Of a stretch of 64,000 nt of DNA, positions 49,259 to 64,000 are shown one piece after another. A model generated the notes under the pieces. That model did no database searches and had not been told where the DNA came from. It worked only from the letters and a program-made list of their open reading frames with translations. The position numbers and the translations under genes were made by a program. The DNA is from Rhodeus uyekii (lineage: Eukaryota > Chordata > Actinopteri > Cypriniformes > Acheilognathidae): contig JAWRVZ010000063.1 of assembly GCA_037043235.1 (NCBI GenBank), positions 2,177,501 through 2,241,500 of the forward strand. Reading direction: 5' to 3'. Within the stretch, counting starts at the first letter, position 1. Each line of letters opens with the position of its first letter.

Positions 49259-51016
49259 CAATCACAGTTATGTATTATATTGATGACTCTTGTTGTACTC
49301 ATAGGCATGTCCAATTTTCTGGTCCAATCAAATCTGGTCCCCCTCCCTCTAAAACCATGACTCATGGCCGTGATGTCAACAGAAGTCTGTTGGCTACATT
49401 TTGACTTTCAATTTCTCTCTGCTTAACTTCACAGGAGATGGCTCAATACCTTAAATAAATGTCATAAACACAATCATTTTAACAAAATAGATAAGGGGGC
49501 TGTATGTACAAAAATCCTAATGGAATCAGAGTAATGGAAAGCCAAAGAAAGGAAACAAGTAACTCTAAAAATAAGAGGCTAAATAAATTCTAAATGAAAG
49601 ACTGGAACATGAGACATGAAGACAGAACAAAAATCAACACAACCATTAGCCGAACAAACTCTCACATTCTCAGTTCTCTTCATTCTGTTTTCCCTCGTCT
49701 CTTGCCCTGGTCTAACCCACAACTCAATTCACCTCCCCAGAGAAGACAAACAGACAAAGAAGAGGAGGTATAAAGCCAGTGTTTGTGTGCAAGAAAACAA
49801 AAGTAGTAAATCTGCCAGCCCCCAAGGTACGGGACCCTCCCAGCCCTGCTAACCGTTAATCAGCCCTGCCTCTCTGAGTGTGTGCGCTTGTGTGTTAGCT
49901 GGGCTAATGATTTCCCAGCTAGACTACCACACCAGCCCCCCCACACGACCCCATGAGCAAGCCCCCAAAATCAATCTTGCTCTCATGAATTATTGAGTTG
50001 TTTGCCTTCAGCCTTTTACAATAGACACTAAAGGAGACCTGTCTCACTCTTTTCCTTTCTCTCTCAGACTCTTTTCTCTATTTCTATCATTGGGTTGGTT
50101 TGTTGGGGACTCTGTCAAAGAGGTTTCCAGAGGTCAGGTCATCTTTCTTGCCAGGTGAAAGTCTGTGCTTTTGACTGAAGAGTCAATTTCCTTTTCGGTC
50201 AATGCGAGATGTTGCCTGTAATAAGCATGTCGAAAACAGAACTTTAAGAAATCCACAGGAAATATACATGGAATTGAAACAGAACCGAACATATACACAG
50301 GTGATAATGATAGTGATTGACGAGTGCGATCTGTGACTACAAATGAACGATGAAGGCAGATGACGAGTCCAAACAATGGTGGTTGCAACACACTACCAGT
50401 CTCTCTAGTGAATGCATCCATTTGTACATTGAATGATATCATCTTGTTAACATTGTAAACTGGTGTTTGTCACGAAATTATTTTAATACATTTTTGTGAA
50501 CGCTCTGGCTTGTAATGCAAATGGTTTTACAGTTTACCGCACTTTGATCATAATTCATACACTATCTGTGTTTCTAGTTCATATTAGCTCCAAAGAAAAG
50601 AGAGCAGTCCAACAAGATGCCTTGTTATCGAATAACTGTGTCTACAACACAGAATATGAGCATGAATATGATCCAGGTGAACCAGTCATCAACTTGATTT
50701 CCATATCTCCAGGGACCTCTCGGTTTGATTGACAGCTCTCTGTTCCCACACTGGGGTGAGCAATTACCAGTCCTGCATATTAAGAGTTGCTTGTGTAAAA
50801 TGATGCTCCCGCGTGATTTGCTCCTTCTGTGTAATTTATGGGGTCGTTGTGTGGTATTTATGCATTTTTGAAAAGGAGAGAGAGAAATTTCACCTAAAAA
50901 CATAATAGCAAGAGTTAGCTAAAGCAGTGATTTAATCATGGCATGACATCATCGTTTGAGAGACATCACATCTGGTAATTGTGTCACACCCTTTTTGAGT
51001 CAGAGAACTGGCATTT
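49259..51016. other. Intronic sequence without recognised features
   Basis: No exon or RNA gene was recognised. Confidence 0.45.
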
Positions 51017-51342
51017 GAAGGAATAGTTCATCCCAACATGAAATCATCCTCATGTTGCTCCAAACCCATATGACGTTCTTTCTTCTGTGAAACGAGGAGT
51101 CATTACTGCTTTTTCCCAGAGAAAGGACACAGGATGTCATAAAAAAGCATAAAAAACTGCAAATAAATAAAAAGCACCCAAAAATTATATTTAATGTAAA
51201 TAATGCCCGATTTGGTGCAACACCTCCTGATAAAACATATTGTATGTGAGCGAGAATGAGATTTTAGAGCTAAATGTCATACGGGTTTAGAGAAAATTAT
51301 GACATTTTTCATTTTTCGGCGAGTTAAGCTTTAACATTAGCA
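51017..51342. repeat. Common cyprinid MITE
   Basis: Left GAAGGAATAGTTCATCCC, then CATCCTCATGTTGCTCC; right GACATTTTTCATTTTTCGGC and GAGTTAAGCTTTAA, which reverse-complemented resembles the left end. Related to 33615-33935. Confidence 0.65.
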
Positions 51343-51361
51343 GTGATATATTTCTCCATTA

Positions 51362-51904
51362 CCGTATTTCCCTGCATATAACCCGCGGGTTATACCAGAT
51401 TTTACAAACCCCACGGGGTTGGTGCGGGTTATATAAGGGTGTGAGCTGTATCAAAACATTTTTTTACACGTAATAATATTTCAATATATTTGTTATGTCC
51501 CTAAGGACATCCGTTTTTTTTTTTTTTTTGCTGTATTTTCTTTCTTGCGAGGGTTGTTGTCTCTGGCACTTGCACTGATAGGCTGTCTGACCTGTCAATC
51601 ATGCAAGAAGACGTGATTGGCTGTGCTGCCGTGAGGGCGGGCTCTTCTCATCTCATCCGATGAACAACACCTGATTTTCGCGCACAAGCACTGTGTATCG
51701 AGCCTGAACAGTTATAAATAATTGACGTCATGTGAGCAACATTCGAAATTTGAAATGGGAACTTACTCAAAAAAGTTCATCAGTCTATGGGTGCGGGTTA
51801 TATAAAGGTGCGGGTTATACCGGCAGTTTTTCCCCCGCAAAACCCGCGGGCTATATGAGGGTGCGGATTATCTGCGTCTGCAGGTTATATGCAGGAAAAT
51901 ACGG
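51362..51904. mobile_element. TA-flanked MITE, family B copy 2
   Basis: Left CCGTATTTCCCTGCATATAA, right TTATATGCAGGAAAATACGG, TA on both sides (51360-51361, 51905-51906); 543 bp. Shares the interior TGTCAATCATGCAAGAAGAC with the copy at 6878-7507, and TTATATAAGGGTG blocks. Contains a perfect CRE palindrome TGACGTCA at 51723-51730 (TGACGTTA in copy 1). Confidence 0.88.
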
Positions 51905-52510
51905 TACTTTGTGATGTGTGATAAATGAGATTTAATCAGTTAGATGACTATTTAGTAAGAAACTGTGGCATAAATTGCAGTTTTGGCTCAAATATAAAGT
52001 ATGGGATCACATGGGATCAATCAACACTGTTATGTCACAAAATATGTCAAATAAAACAACCACTCCTTTTTGATAACACACACACATGCACAAACACACA
52101 ATAATGTGCCTAGTATGTCATTTGGCATGATAGTATTGACTCTGTTGCCACAGTGGTATCATGTGACTGCTGCTGTCAGCATTGAATTCTCACCACTACT
52201 TCAGGAGCCAATTCTACAATATTAAACTAAAATATTGATCTGTCATGTTTCAAGTATATTTTTCATGTTGGATTTCTATTAGCATGCCTTTATGTACATA
52301 TTTCAGTACTGTAAAACAAAACTCTGTGTGTAAATTCTCAGAAACTTATATTTGCACTTAATGCACGTTATAAATGCTTTATTACTACGTTATAAATGTG
52401 TAATAACACAACTCAAAATGTCTTTGTTGGTATTTGGGCTATAAATTAAATCATGCAGAAGAGAATAGTTTGAGAGGCTGAGAGAGATAGAGACCAAGAA
52501 AGGGAGTTCA

Positions 52511-52512
<2 letters not shown>
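51905..52512. other. Intronic sequence without recognised features
   Basis: AT-rich, no gene recognised. Confidence 0.45.
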
Positions 52513-52548
<36 letters not shown>

Positions 52549-52588
52549 CAAAAAATACAAAGAAAGTCAATAGGGAAGAACCCCCCCC

Positions 52589-52632
<44 letters not shown>
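52513..52632. repeat. (GA)n and (CT)n facing each other
   Basis: (GA)17 at 52513-52546, then C10 at 52581-52590, then (CT)n at 52592-52632. GA and CT on one strand are complementary, so the pair can fold into a hairpin of about 34 bp with a 45-nt loop. Confidence 0.95.
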
Positions 52633-52636
<4 letters not shown>

Positions 52637-53204
52637 GATTCACTTGGAAGTGTGCGTTAGCCCTCATAAAATATTAATGTTGGTTGTGCTCAGAGCCATA
52701 ATTGCCATCTCAGCCCGTGAATAATTTATGCTGCTGTGCTGTTCACATGGGCTCATTTACTCTTGGTGTGGCTCGCACCATACAGAAATATGGCACAGGC
52801 AACTATGGCCGCTGCTTTGCATTTAGTAACCAAATTAGATTACCTGACGCGAATGCCTCTCCCTCTTCCTCTTTCATAGTGATATCAGCCCTTCTGAATT
52901 TCAGGAAATGCAAAAACCTGCTTCTTCTCCACCAACAATTTCCAGTCTAGTTTAAGTGGGCGCTAAATGCGCTAAAATATAGTGCTGTGCTGTGATTATT
53001 GAAATCATGCCATTGTGATACTTTTCAGCATATTATCCCTCTCTGTGAATTTTTCAAATTGGTGGCATATTACTACTAACGATGCTTTGTTATGTTCAAA
53101 AAGTCAAGTTTGAGTTTTGTTTAAAACCTGTTTACATTTATTTATTAATCACTGCACCTGTAGTTGAACAAATAGTTTTCAAATGATTAAGAAGAGTCGA
53201 TATA
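52633..53204. other. Intronic sequence; possible regulatory patch
   Basis: The part 52690-52940 is GC-balanced, repeat-free and carries GCTTTGCATTTAG (octamer-like) and ACCAAATTAGATTACC. No exon signals around the 83-codon frame at 52702-52950. Confidence 0.35.
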
Positions 53205-54159
53205 CAGTGGAATCCGGTTATGTCGGCGGCCTCGGGGGTTGCGCTTCGAAAAAAAAGCATCTAGATAACCGATGATCAAGATAACCAACAGCCAATATAT
53301 CTATTTATTTGATGAAGCGATCGGCATGCTATAAAAATGTACAAACACTGTATATGTTTGCTAACAACAAAAGTTATATGTGCAACAACTAACAGCAGAG
53401 ATTTACCAGTATACAATAAAAAACACCTTTGATTCTCGATACAAACCTTTAATTATATTCTCTAACATTGCAAACACAATGATCGCTCACAGCGTAAATA
53501 CAGTCGCTCATAACATATTCGTGAGGTCATCACGCTGTACTAGATTGCATACTTTCTTGGGTTCTGCCTGTCTAATGTGCTTTCTAAACAAATTCGGCTT
53601 CGTCCCGTCTTTTAATAACCGGGTTCTTCAATCCGCAGCGGCGCTGAACAGAGCGCGCGTCAGAACAGAAGCAGTTGTGTGTGTGTGTGTTCATCAAAGC
53701 CTCATACTCATTGGTCTGTAACCGCTCGTTACGGACCAATGTCAAAATATTTGAGAAAGCCAATCAAATCAGAGAAGATGGGCTTTATGTGCACACAGAA
53801 GCGGATGAGGCTTTGGGACTCCCTGCTCATTGAGAAGTGTAAGAACGATATGTGCTTTCACTTCAGAGAGTGCTGCGCGGCGCTGTGAGAGAAGCGTCAC
53901 TGACAGAGTGACGTGCAACGCAAACTCAGCGCATGCGCAGTGAACTAGATACGCTCATTAGTCATGAGATAACCATCTGAAGTGGTGAATTTGTCCCTCT
54001 TTTGTGCTTGAGATATTAGGGTTCGGTAACATAAAATAATTGACATTACTGAAAAGAAAATGCCAAGACAAATAGGGAGTTTGGCGGTTCCACTTCAAAA
54101 ACGTCGATATAATAGGATTGATTTAGTTAACCGTGAGTCGAGTTAAGTGAACTCCACTG
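53205..54159. mobile_element. TA-flanked DNA element, family D
   Basis: Left end CAGTGGAATCCGGTTATGTC and right end, reverse-complemented, CAGTGGAGTTCACTTAACTC, both next to TA (53203-53204, 54160-54161); 955 bp. GC-rich parts hold CAGCGCATGCGCAG (NRF1 core 53929-53938). The frame at 53380-53721 shows no transposase motif I recognise, so it is taken as non-autonomous. Confidence 0.8.
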
Positions 54160-54197
54160 TATATAATAATATAATATAATATAATATAATATAATAT
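54160..54197. repeat. (ATAAT)n microsatellite
   Basis: Short pentanucleotide run starting directly at the family D target site; the same motif as the large array at 14794. Confidence 0.9.
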
Positions 54198-55801
54198 AGG
54201 CACACCAACACTCTTGTTTGTTTTCCTTTGCACCGTTTCTCCCTGCCTTGTTTGTCGTTATAGTAATTAATTTGATTTCATCAGCTGTGTGTGTTATTAT
54301 CTCCCCTATTTAAGATCAGTTCAGTTTGTGTATATTCATCTGCTCTTATTTAAGTTACGTTAGTGTTGGATGTAATTCGTTTGCTTATCTCTTCAGTGTG
54401 AACTATGAAAGACTTTTGAACTTAATTCCTTCATCTTCGTGCGCTTATATATCCAGTCATACCGTGAAATAATATGACTGATACTGATTTAGCAAACAGT
54501 CACAACGATACTGACCAAGCAAAGAATGGTAAAAGAAGGAATAGTAAACAATAGGATCAAAACAACTAATTATTTTCATGGGTGGGTTTTTTGCCCAAAA
54601 ATGTATCATTTATAATGGAAAAGCTCTTTTTCCCGCTCTCTTCCACTCAAACATACAGTACAGGCACACTTGAACAGAAATGTGTTGTCAGCGCTGCTCT
54701 GACCATTTTATCATTAAAATAGTTTAGCAACTTAAAGCTACGACATTTCTCAACAGTGACGGCACAGTTTTTGGAGCAGAAAAACTTACAGTTTCACTTT
54801 TACTAGAGATGCTGCTGGTGAACACTGTTGAGAGACAGGGAACACACACTCTTTCACTCTCTCTAATATCTGTATTAATAACTTCTGTAGTCTGCTATCA
54901 GTGGCTGAAGCCTCCGTTACTAACTCTAAAATGATGTTTTAGCAGAGGCTTGGGATTAGATCTGAAAGAAATTAGTCCTATGGACACAACAGCATTTTAT
55001 GAATAAAAAACTCCAAAAAAATCTTGAAATAAAACATCTTAACAATGGTTTGAGGTGTGGTAACCGCTTCAAGTCGTGCCCGCATTACCACCTCAGGATG
55101 CATTATTTTCCTAATAATTCAATGGCCTATCTTCAATTACTTTTTATAATATATTATTATTATATTATATTCTTCATATTCTTCATTTCTACAGTAGAAA
55201 AATGCAATTCAGATTGTATCTAGATTTTGAAGAAAGGAATTCATTGCTAGTTTGTCACTCTTTCTATTTATATTTTTGTGCGAGAGAGTTTGTTCATGTT
55301 GTGGAGTTAACCTACAACCCGAAATAAACTTGCCTTGTCATAACCATTTATTTGATATTTCAAAAGATTTTTCTTTTCTTTTATTAATACACATATTAAT
55401 AACAGAATATGTATAAGTTGTTGTACAAATGAATCTTTCATTCTTTTTTATTTGGCGTATCCTTCTATCGTTGTCATGGATTGTGATCTGTCATGCCATA
55501 GAGAGGTCACAGGTGTCTCACTGTTAGCTCGTGTAAGTAAGTACGACTCTACACTCAACCCTTCTAGTAATTGGCCTTCACTGGAGTGCTCTTAACTGAA
55601 GACGACAGCAAGGTCCTTTCAATTATAGAACCGTAGGGTGACTGCGAGTGTGTGTGAGTATGCGTTCATGAGATGATCCACACACACCCCACTGCTCTTT
55701 GCTTTATATCTGGTCTTGTCGGGCCACATTAGGTCAAAATTATTAAGCAGACTCCTGATATTAACCTGACACTTTAAAAGGCACATATCAAAATGGATAT
55801 A

Positions 55802-55803
<2 letters not shown>
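54198..55803. other. Intronic sequence without recognised features
   Basis: No gene or transposon recognised. Confidence 0.45.

Positions 55804-55873
<70 letters not shown>
55804..55873. repeat. (CA)35 microsatellite
   Basis: Seventy uninterrupted bases of CA. Confidence 0.97.
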
Positions 55874-55877
<4 letters not shown>

Positions 55878-56876
55878 CTACAGTAACACTTAATAAAAGA
55901 ATGCTGTTGTATTAAAAAGCAAAATATTCATATGCAGTGGCATCTGCAAACAAATGTTCCTAGAGATTATCTCAGAACTAGCTTCCCTTTTCATTCATTC
56001 ACATTACGCATTCCCCTTGACAATGATCTGCAACTTCAGCAGGTTCAATATTCGTTAATTGGGTTATCAACTTTTAACCCTCAATCGTTGCACTTTGTGA
56101 CGTAAAAATGTAAAAATGTAAAAATAACCCAAAGCCCGAAAATTGTACTTTTTTGGGAGGTCCAGAATTTTTTAAATATTGCTTTATTTTTTTAATGCAT
56201 TTAAAAAAAAACATGCCTTTAAATTACTAGATTTTAGCAATAAATAATATGACTTAATTATATTCTTCACATTCTTAAAGTCAAACTTAAATTCAAAATG
56301 ACTCAAATTTCATGACTTAATCTTTAACTAAAAATCAGAAATCTTTTGATGTGCTCTGGCCGTTCATTTACACATCAACTGTGTTTTAGTGGTCTCAGAA
56401 AACGGTGACGGCACGCACACATGAACATAATACAGCGTTCAGCTCAGAGTATCTCTGTCGACCTCTTGTCATTTTTTTTTATATAACATGAAATCTCACG
56501 ACCCTTGATTCTTGTTCTGCATTGTAAATGTATTCAAATCTAACCATTTCATATCTGTGTGCAGTCTGCATTGTGACTGACTGAGTTTTATTTGAAAAAA
56601 ATGGAAGGAACAAAAAAAAACATGCCCCCATTATGTGACCCCATTCATTTTAATGGGAATTTCAAGGTGTGTGTGTGTGTGTGTGTATGCATGTGAGTGC
56701 GTCTGCATTTGAGATGTACTATAGTCTTCAAAAAAAAAAAAAAATCCTCACATTTCATTAAATCCAGTGGGTCAAATTGTTAAACAGATGTGTTGCTGTT
56801 TTGTCACAAGACAAATTTGTTACTATTTTCCAACCATATAAATCCAGTCAATTTTGTGTATATGTGTTTGTTTGTT

Positions 56877-56879
<3 letters not shown>
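55874..56879. other. Intronic sequence between CA and TG tracts
   Basis: Short (GT)n at about 56668-56686. No gene recognised. Confidence 0.5.

Positions 56880-56938
<59 letters not shown>
56880..56938. repeat. (TG)n microsatellite
   Basis: About 29 TG units, preceded by (TTTG)n. Complementary to the (CA)35 tract one kilobase upstream. Confidence 0.97.
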
Positions 56939-57005
56939 CCAAGTCCAAGTGCGATAACAATAAATTTTCAAACCCTTTTCAAAAATTAATTTCGGTTCAA
57001 AATGA

Positions 57006-57014
57006 CCCAAGGGA
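57006..57014. promoter_or_regulatory. Candidate EBF-type site
   Basis: CCCAAGGGA fits the CCCNNGGG core bound by EBF dimers (known for the family). A single short match in 64 kb is weak evidence. Confidence 0.2.
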
Positions 57015-58519
57015 CAGATGAGGGAAGGGTTTTGCTGAGGGATTTTGGAAATCACTTTTGATCACTCTAGTGTTTCTTAAGTTCATATATCAGAAAATGT
57101 TGTCAACAACAAAGTTTTGGTATATGTAACTGCTACTGAAGTGGAGATTTCAGGCTCAATGCATGAGAAAAAAACTCAAAGAATATTTAAAGCTGCAAAA
57201 ACAACTAGATAAAGTGCAAAAAAAAAATTATTAAAAGTGTAATTTGGATACTTTCTTTCCAAACAATACATTATGAAAAGCCAAACATCCCAACATATTA
57301 AATTTCAATGTTTTTTTGCCCGTAGTGTCTTGCCTTAATAGACTATTTGAATTGATACTTTTCAGTATTGAATGAATTATGATATATATTTCACAGAAAA
57401 TTCTGGGATTGCCTTCCTTGTGAAGGATAAATGTGATTCCGCCTTCAATTTTGGCTAAAATGAGGAATCATAGGAGGCAGCATAATTAAGTTACCAACCT
57501 TTTGGAACAGTCTTTGTGTTGCAATGAGGCTTTTGGAACAGAGTAATCGTGGGTGTGTTTGAAACAGAGAGCGAACAAGAAAGAATGGCTGATTCATTAT
57601 ATAACGTTCAGTGTCATATTGACAAAAGAGACAGACAGAATTGCAAACAAAGAGGCAAGAGAGAAATACACAATAAAAAAAGGTCCTGACAGACGGGTAT
57701 ATGTGCCATGGCATTATCCAGTTAGACACACACACACACTGTTTCTGTGCCAGTCAGAGCAGCTGGTATTGTGCTGTTATAGCTCTAATGCCAGTCTGTG
57801 AGTGAAGGGTTTGTGATGGTGCCCATGAATGTGCCCGCTTTCTGCTTACCATGATTATGAGAGACACAGACATATTTTTCTGTTTGGATGGGAGTCTGCG
57901 TGTGTGTCTTTGAATTGGAGAGCTGTCTTAGCAGCGTTTCCCTGCGCGACAGATGGACGCTCCACATTTCAGCACACTGTTGCTGTGTTTGTGTCTCTGT
58001 GCAACTTTTAGGGTGTGCAAAAACTAATACACTTGCACAGATTTATTTTTTTAATTCTCTGGTGGTTCTTATGTTCAAAAACCTTTTTTATGAAGAACTG
58101 TTTTTAGGTTATTATACATTGAAAAATTCATGATGTATGATGTCAAGTGGTATAACCATGAATTGTGAAGTAATAACATTACAATAATTTATAATTTACA
58201 CCTTATATATACCTATATATACACCAATATATTCAGTAATGTTTTAAAGTATATTTTTAAGTTCATAAATGTAATAAATTACTAATTTTAAAAAATCAAG
58301 TTTTTAAGGAGTCACACCACATGACATTTTACAACCTGAACCAATGTTAACTTGTTAAAAAAGGTCAAACTATCTGTATTTTAAGATCCTTTTAACCCTG
58401 ACTTAGTCATGAGGGTCTTCAGGGATCCTTTCTTAGAGGATCATTTCTAATTTTCTGTGGCATGTTCTGCATGATGGTTGCACCATATGACTTTTCATAA
58501 TGCTTCTTTCAAATATGAG
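57015..58519. other. Intronic sequence without recognised features
   Basis: No exon or RNA gene recognised. Confidence 0.45.
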
Positions 58520-58682
58520 GGCTTTCCTGTAGCTTATTCATTAGAGCACTGGTGCGAACAAAACCATGGTCATGGGTTCGATCCCAGGGAAAGCAAGACC
58601 TGATTCAATGTTCAATGATTCAATGAATGCAATTTAAGCTGCTTTGGATAAAAGTGGCTGCCAAATGTGTAAATGTAAAAAA
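58520..58682 (+). mobile_element. tRNA-derived SINE
   Basis: The head has a degenerate A box (TAGCTTATTCATTAGAGCAC at 58530-58549) and a perfect B box GGTTCGATCCC (58575-58585), the internal RNA polymerase III promoter of tRNA-derived SINEs. The tail GCTGCTTTGGATAAAAGTGG, then CTGCCAAATGTGTAAATG, is the 3' end shared by several teleost SINE families. No tRNA fold is expected to survive. Confidence 0.8.
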
Positions 58683-62813
<4,131 letters not shown>

Positions 62814-62955
62814 GTGGTTGTGTCGACAACAGTGAGCGTAGAAGGACATGTTCTGGCTGTTTCAGACAACATGTTTGTGCACAACAACTCCAAACACGGC
62901 AGAAGAGCTCGGCGACTGGACCCGTCAGAAGGAACGCCGTCATATCTAGAGCACG
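62814..62955 (+). CDS. ebf1: EBF/COE transcription factor, internal exon (end of DNA-binding domain and linker to IPT domain)
   Basis: This 142-nt internal exon follows a CAG acceptor and reads in phase 0 from the previous exon: 47 codons starting VVVSTTVSVEGHVLAVSD, through HNNSKHGRRARRLDPSE, to GTPSYLEH, plus one G that opens the next codon (Ala in the family, before TPCIKAI). The donor is G|gtgag at 62956. In human EBF1 numbering it spans about residues 213-259, including His235 and His240 and the basic GRRARR stretch. The eight-residue end GTPSYLEH is what I remember for EBF1; EBF3 has GTAPSYLEN and EBF2/EBF4 usually lack it, hence the symbol. Two conservative differences from the mammalian consensus are visible: Ser at about 220 (usually Asn) and Glu at about 222 (usually Asp). 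A teleost ebf1a/ebf1b distinction cannot be made from 47 codons. Confidence 0.92.
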
Positions 62956-64000
62956 GTGAGATTAGCATATAATTGCGATTGTATATTCTTACCTAAAATG
63001 AGTCAGTTCATCTGGAAAGTTAATTTTAATGAATACTGAGCTCAAAATACTGAATCCTTTCTGCCTTTCCTGGTTTACAACAGAGAGAGTAAGATGATGT
63101 TGGGTTGTGTGTGAGAACCCTGACAGATCATGTACATTCACTCTTTATTATGCCGTGTTGAAATATGCAGTAAGTCTCTGCAAGCCTCTGACAATAGCCA
63201 CACACAAGACTACATTTTATTAATAGTCTGTTGATACAAAGTCCAGTATGTGTGAATGAGTTGGTGAGAGATAATGCTTAGCTGTCAGAGTTTTCTGTGA
63301 GCTTTGGCCCTTTAAGTCACTTCTCCAGCGGTGCGTAGAGAGTAAAAGATGAAGCAGAGATTAATTAAAGCACTAACCTCTGCCCTTCCTCATTCCTTTA
63401 ACCCATCCCTCCATCTGCAGAAAGGACTGTGGTGTTTAATTGAATACAGAGGATAAGAATTATGTATAAAGCCAAATGTGTAGACTTTTAAGTATGGGAC
63501 AGAGCCATAGTTCTAAATGACTTACATATTCTGTGGTACTTGAAGGTACTTCTAAAAATCTGTACTTTATCATGACACATAGGTACAAATGTTAGCCGTT
63601 CTTTAGGTGTATAGATTCAACACTAAGCAAAAAGCATAATTTCCCTCAAATTATAAGACTACAACAACAGTACAACCAGACCACCCACACATCATCACAC
63701 TGACATTACATTGACAATAACAGACAACTGAACAGAGCCAAACACAGGGCTTAAATACATAGGGACTAATCAAAGAAACGAGACACAGGTGACATGACTA
63801 ATGAGGAAATTGATGAACAACAGGTGACCACGATCAAAACAAATGAGCACATGGGAAAAGCTTCATGAAATCAGACTTTAAACATGAACACACAAACTCA
63901 AAACTGTAACACTCATTCACGATTCCCTACATGACTTCCCTAATATAGTCCACTAAATGAGTGAATGAAAATGAGTGAGAGAATTTGGACACTGCTGTTG
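62956..64000 (+). other. ebf1: Next intron of the ebf1-like gene (partial)
   Basis: The intron opens with GTGAGATT and runs off the window. It contains no further EBF exon; the IPT-domain codons must lie beyond 64000. The last 300 bp hold a probable interspersed repeat (listed separately). Confidence 0.85.
63695..63915. repeat. Probable interspersed repeat
   Basis: Blocks CAGGGCTTAAATACATAGG, GAGACACAGGTGACATGAC and CAGGTGACCACGATCAAAA recall a common fish repeat. No ends could be defined. Confidence 0.4.

Noticed and set aside
52702..52950. Possible small host exon (83 codons)
   Set aside because: No acceptor and donor pair in frame and no known family; better seen as a noncoding patch.
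53380..53721. Possible transposase frame in the family D element
   Set aside because: No DDE/D or helix-turn-helix motif that I recognise; likely noncoding.
58530..58600. Possible tRNA gene
   Set aside because: The B box is perfect, but the A box is degenerate and the typical SINE tail follows; there is no sound cloverleaf.

Overview
The window is vertebrate genomic DNA, almost certainly from a teleost fish. The mix of DNA transposons, a DIRS-type element, an L2-like LINE fragment, a tRNA-derived SINE and long CA/GATA microsatellites looks cyprinid-like to me, but that is recognition from memory, not a search. There are no bacterial-style operons, and almost all open reading frames are chance or lie inside repeats.

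Only two stretches look like host coding sequence, both on the + strand near the right end: an 82-nt exon (59273-59354) and a 142-nt exon (62814-62955). They encode consecutive pieces of a COE/EBF transcription factor, from [11 protein letters not shown] to GTPSYLEH. The last eight residues match my memory of EBF1 (GTPSYLEH) rather than EBF3 (GTAPSYLEN), so the gene is probably ebf1. In human EBF1 numbering the exons cover about residues 186-259: the end of the DNA-binding domain and the linker to the IPT/TIG domain. The 59.3 kb to the left is then part of the very long intron before these exons (intron 6 in mammalian EBF1), 59355-62813 is the next intron, and the rest is the start of the following one.

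Layout of the big intron. 0-10 kb: mostly unique sequence with two short terminal-inverted-repeat (TIR) elements (2.5-3.2 kb and 6.9-7.5 kb). 14.7-15.1 kb: an inverted repeat whose loop is an AT pentanucleotide array. 17.1-19.5 kb: a decayed DIRS-like retroelement with inverted ends, inserted into an older MITE. 24.7-25.1 kb: a 44-bp minisatellite. 26-29 kb: several old MITEs. 31.4 kb: a GATA-type microsatellite. 36.3 kb: a second copy of the 2.5-kb element. 38.0-38.5 kb: a possible regulatory block with octamer-like motifs and a CpG cluster. 41-45 kb: a dense MITE cluster with two copies of one element in inverted orientation. 47.1-48.0 kb: a large hierarchical GATA/GACA array. 48.9-49.3 kb: a DIRS-related hairpin repeat array. 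51.4-51.9 and 53.2-54.2 kb: two more TIR elements. 55.8 and 56.9 kb: long CA and TG tracts. The last intron segments hold a SINE and an L2-like fragment.

No new gene system is evident. The points most worth a second look are the promoter-type motifs (CACGTG/CCAAT, YY1, CRE, NRF1) carried by four different TA-flanked MITE families inside a developmental transcription factor intron, the foldback and hairpin structures, and a few candidate enhancers.
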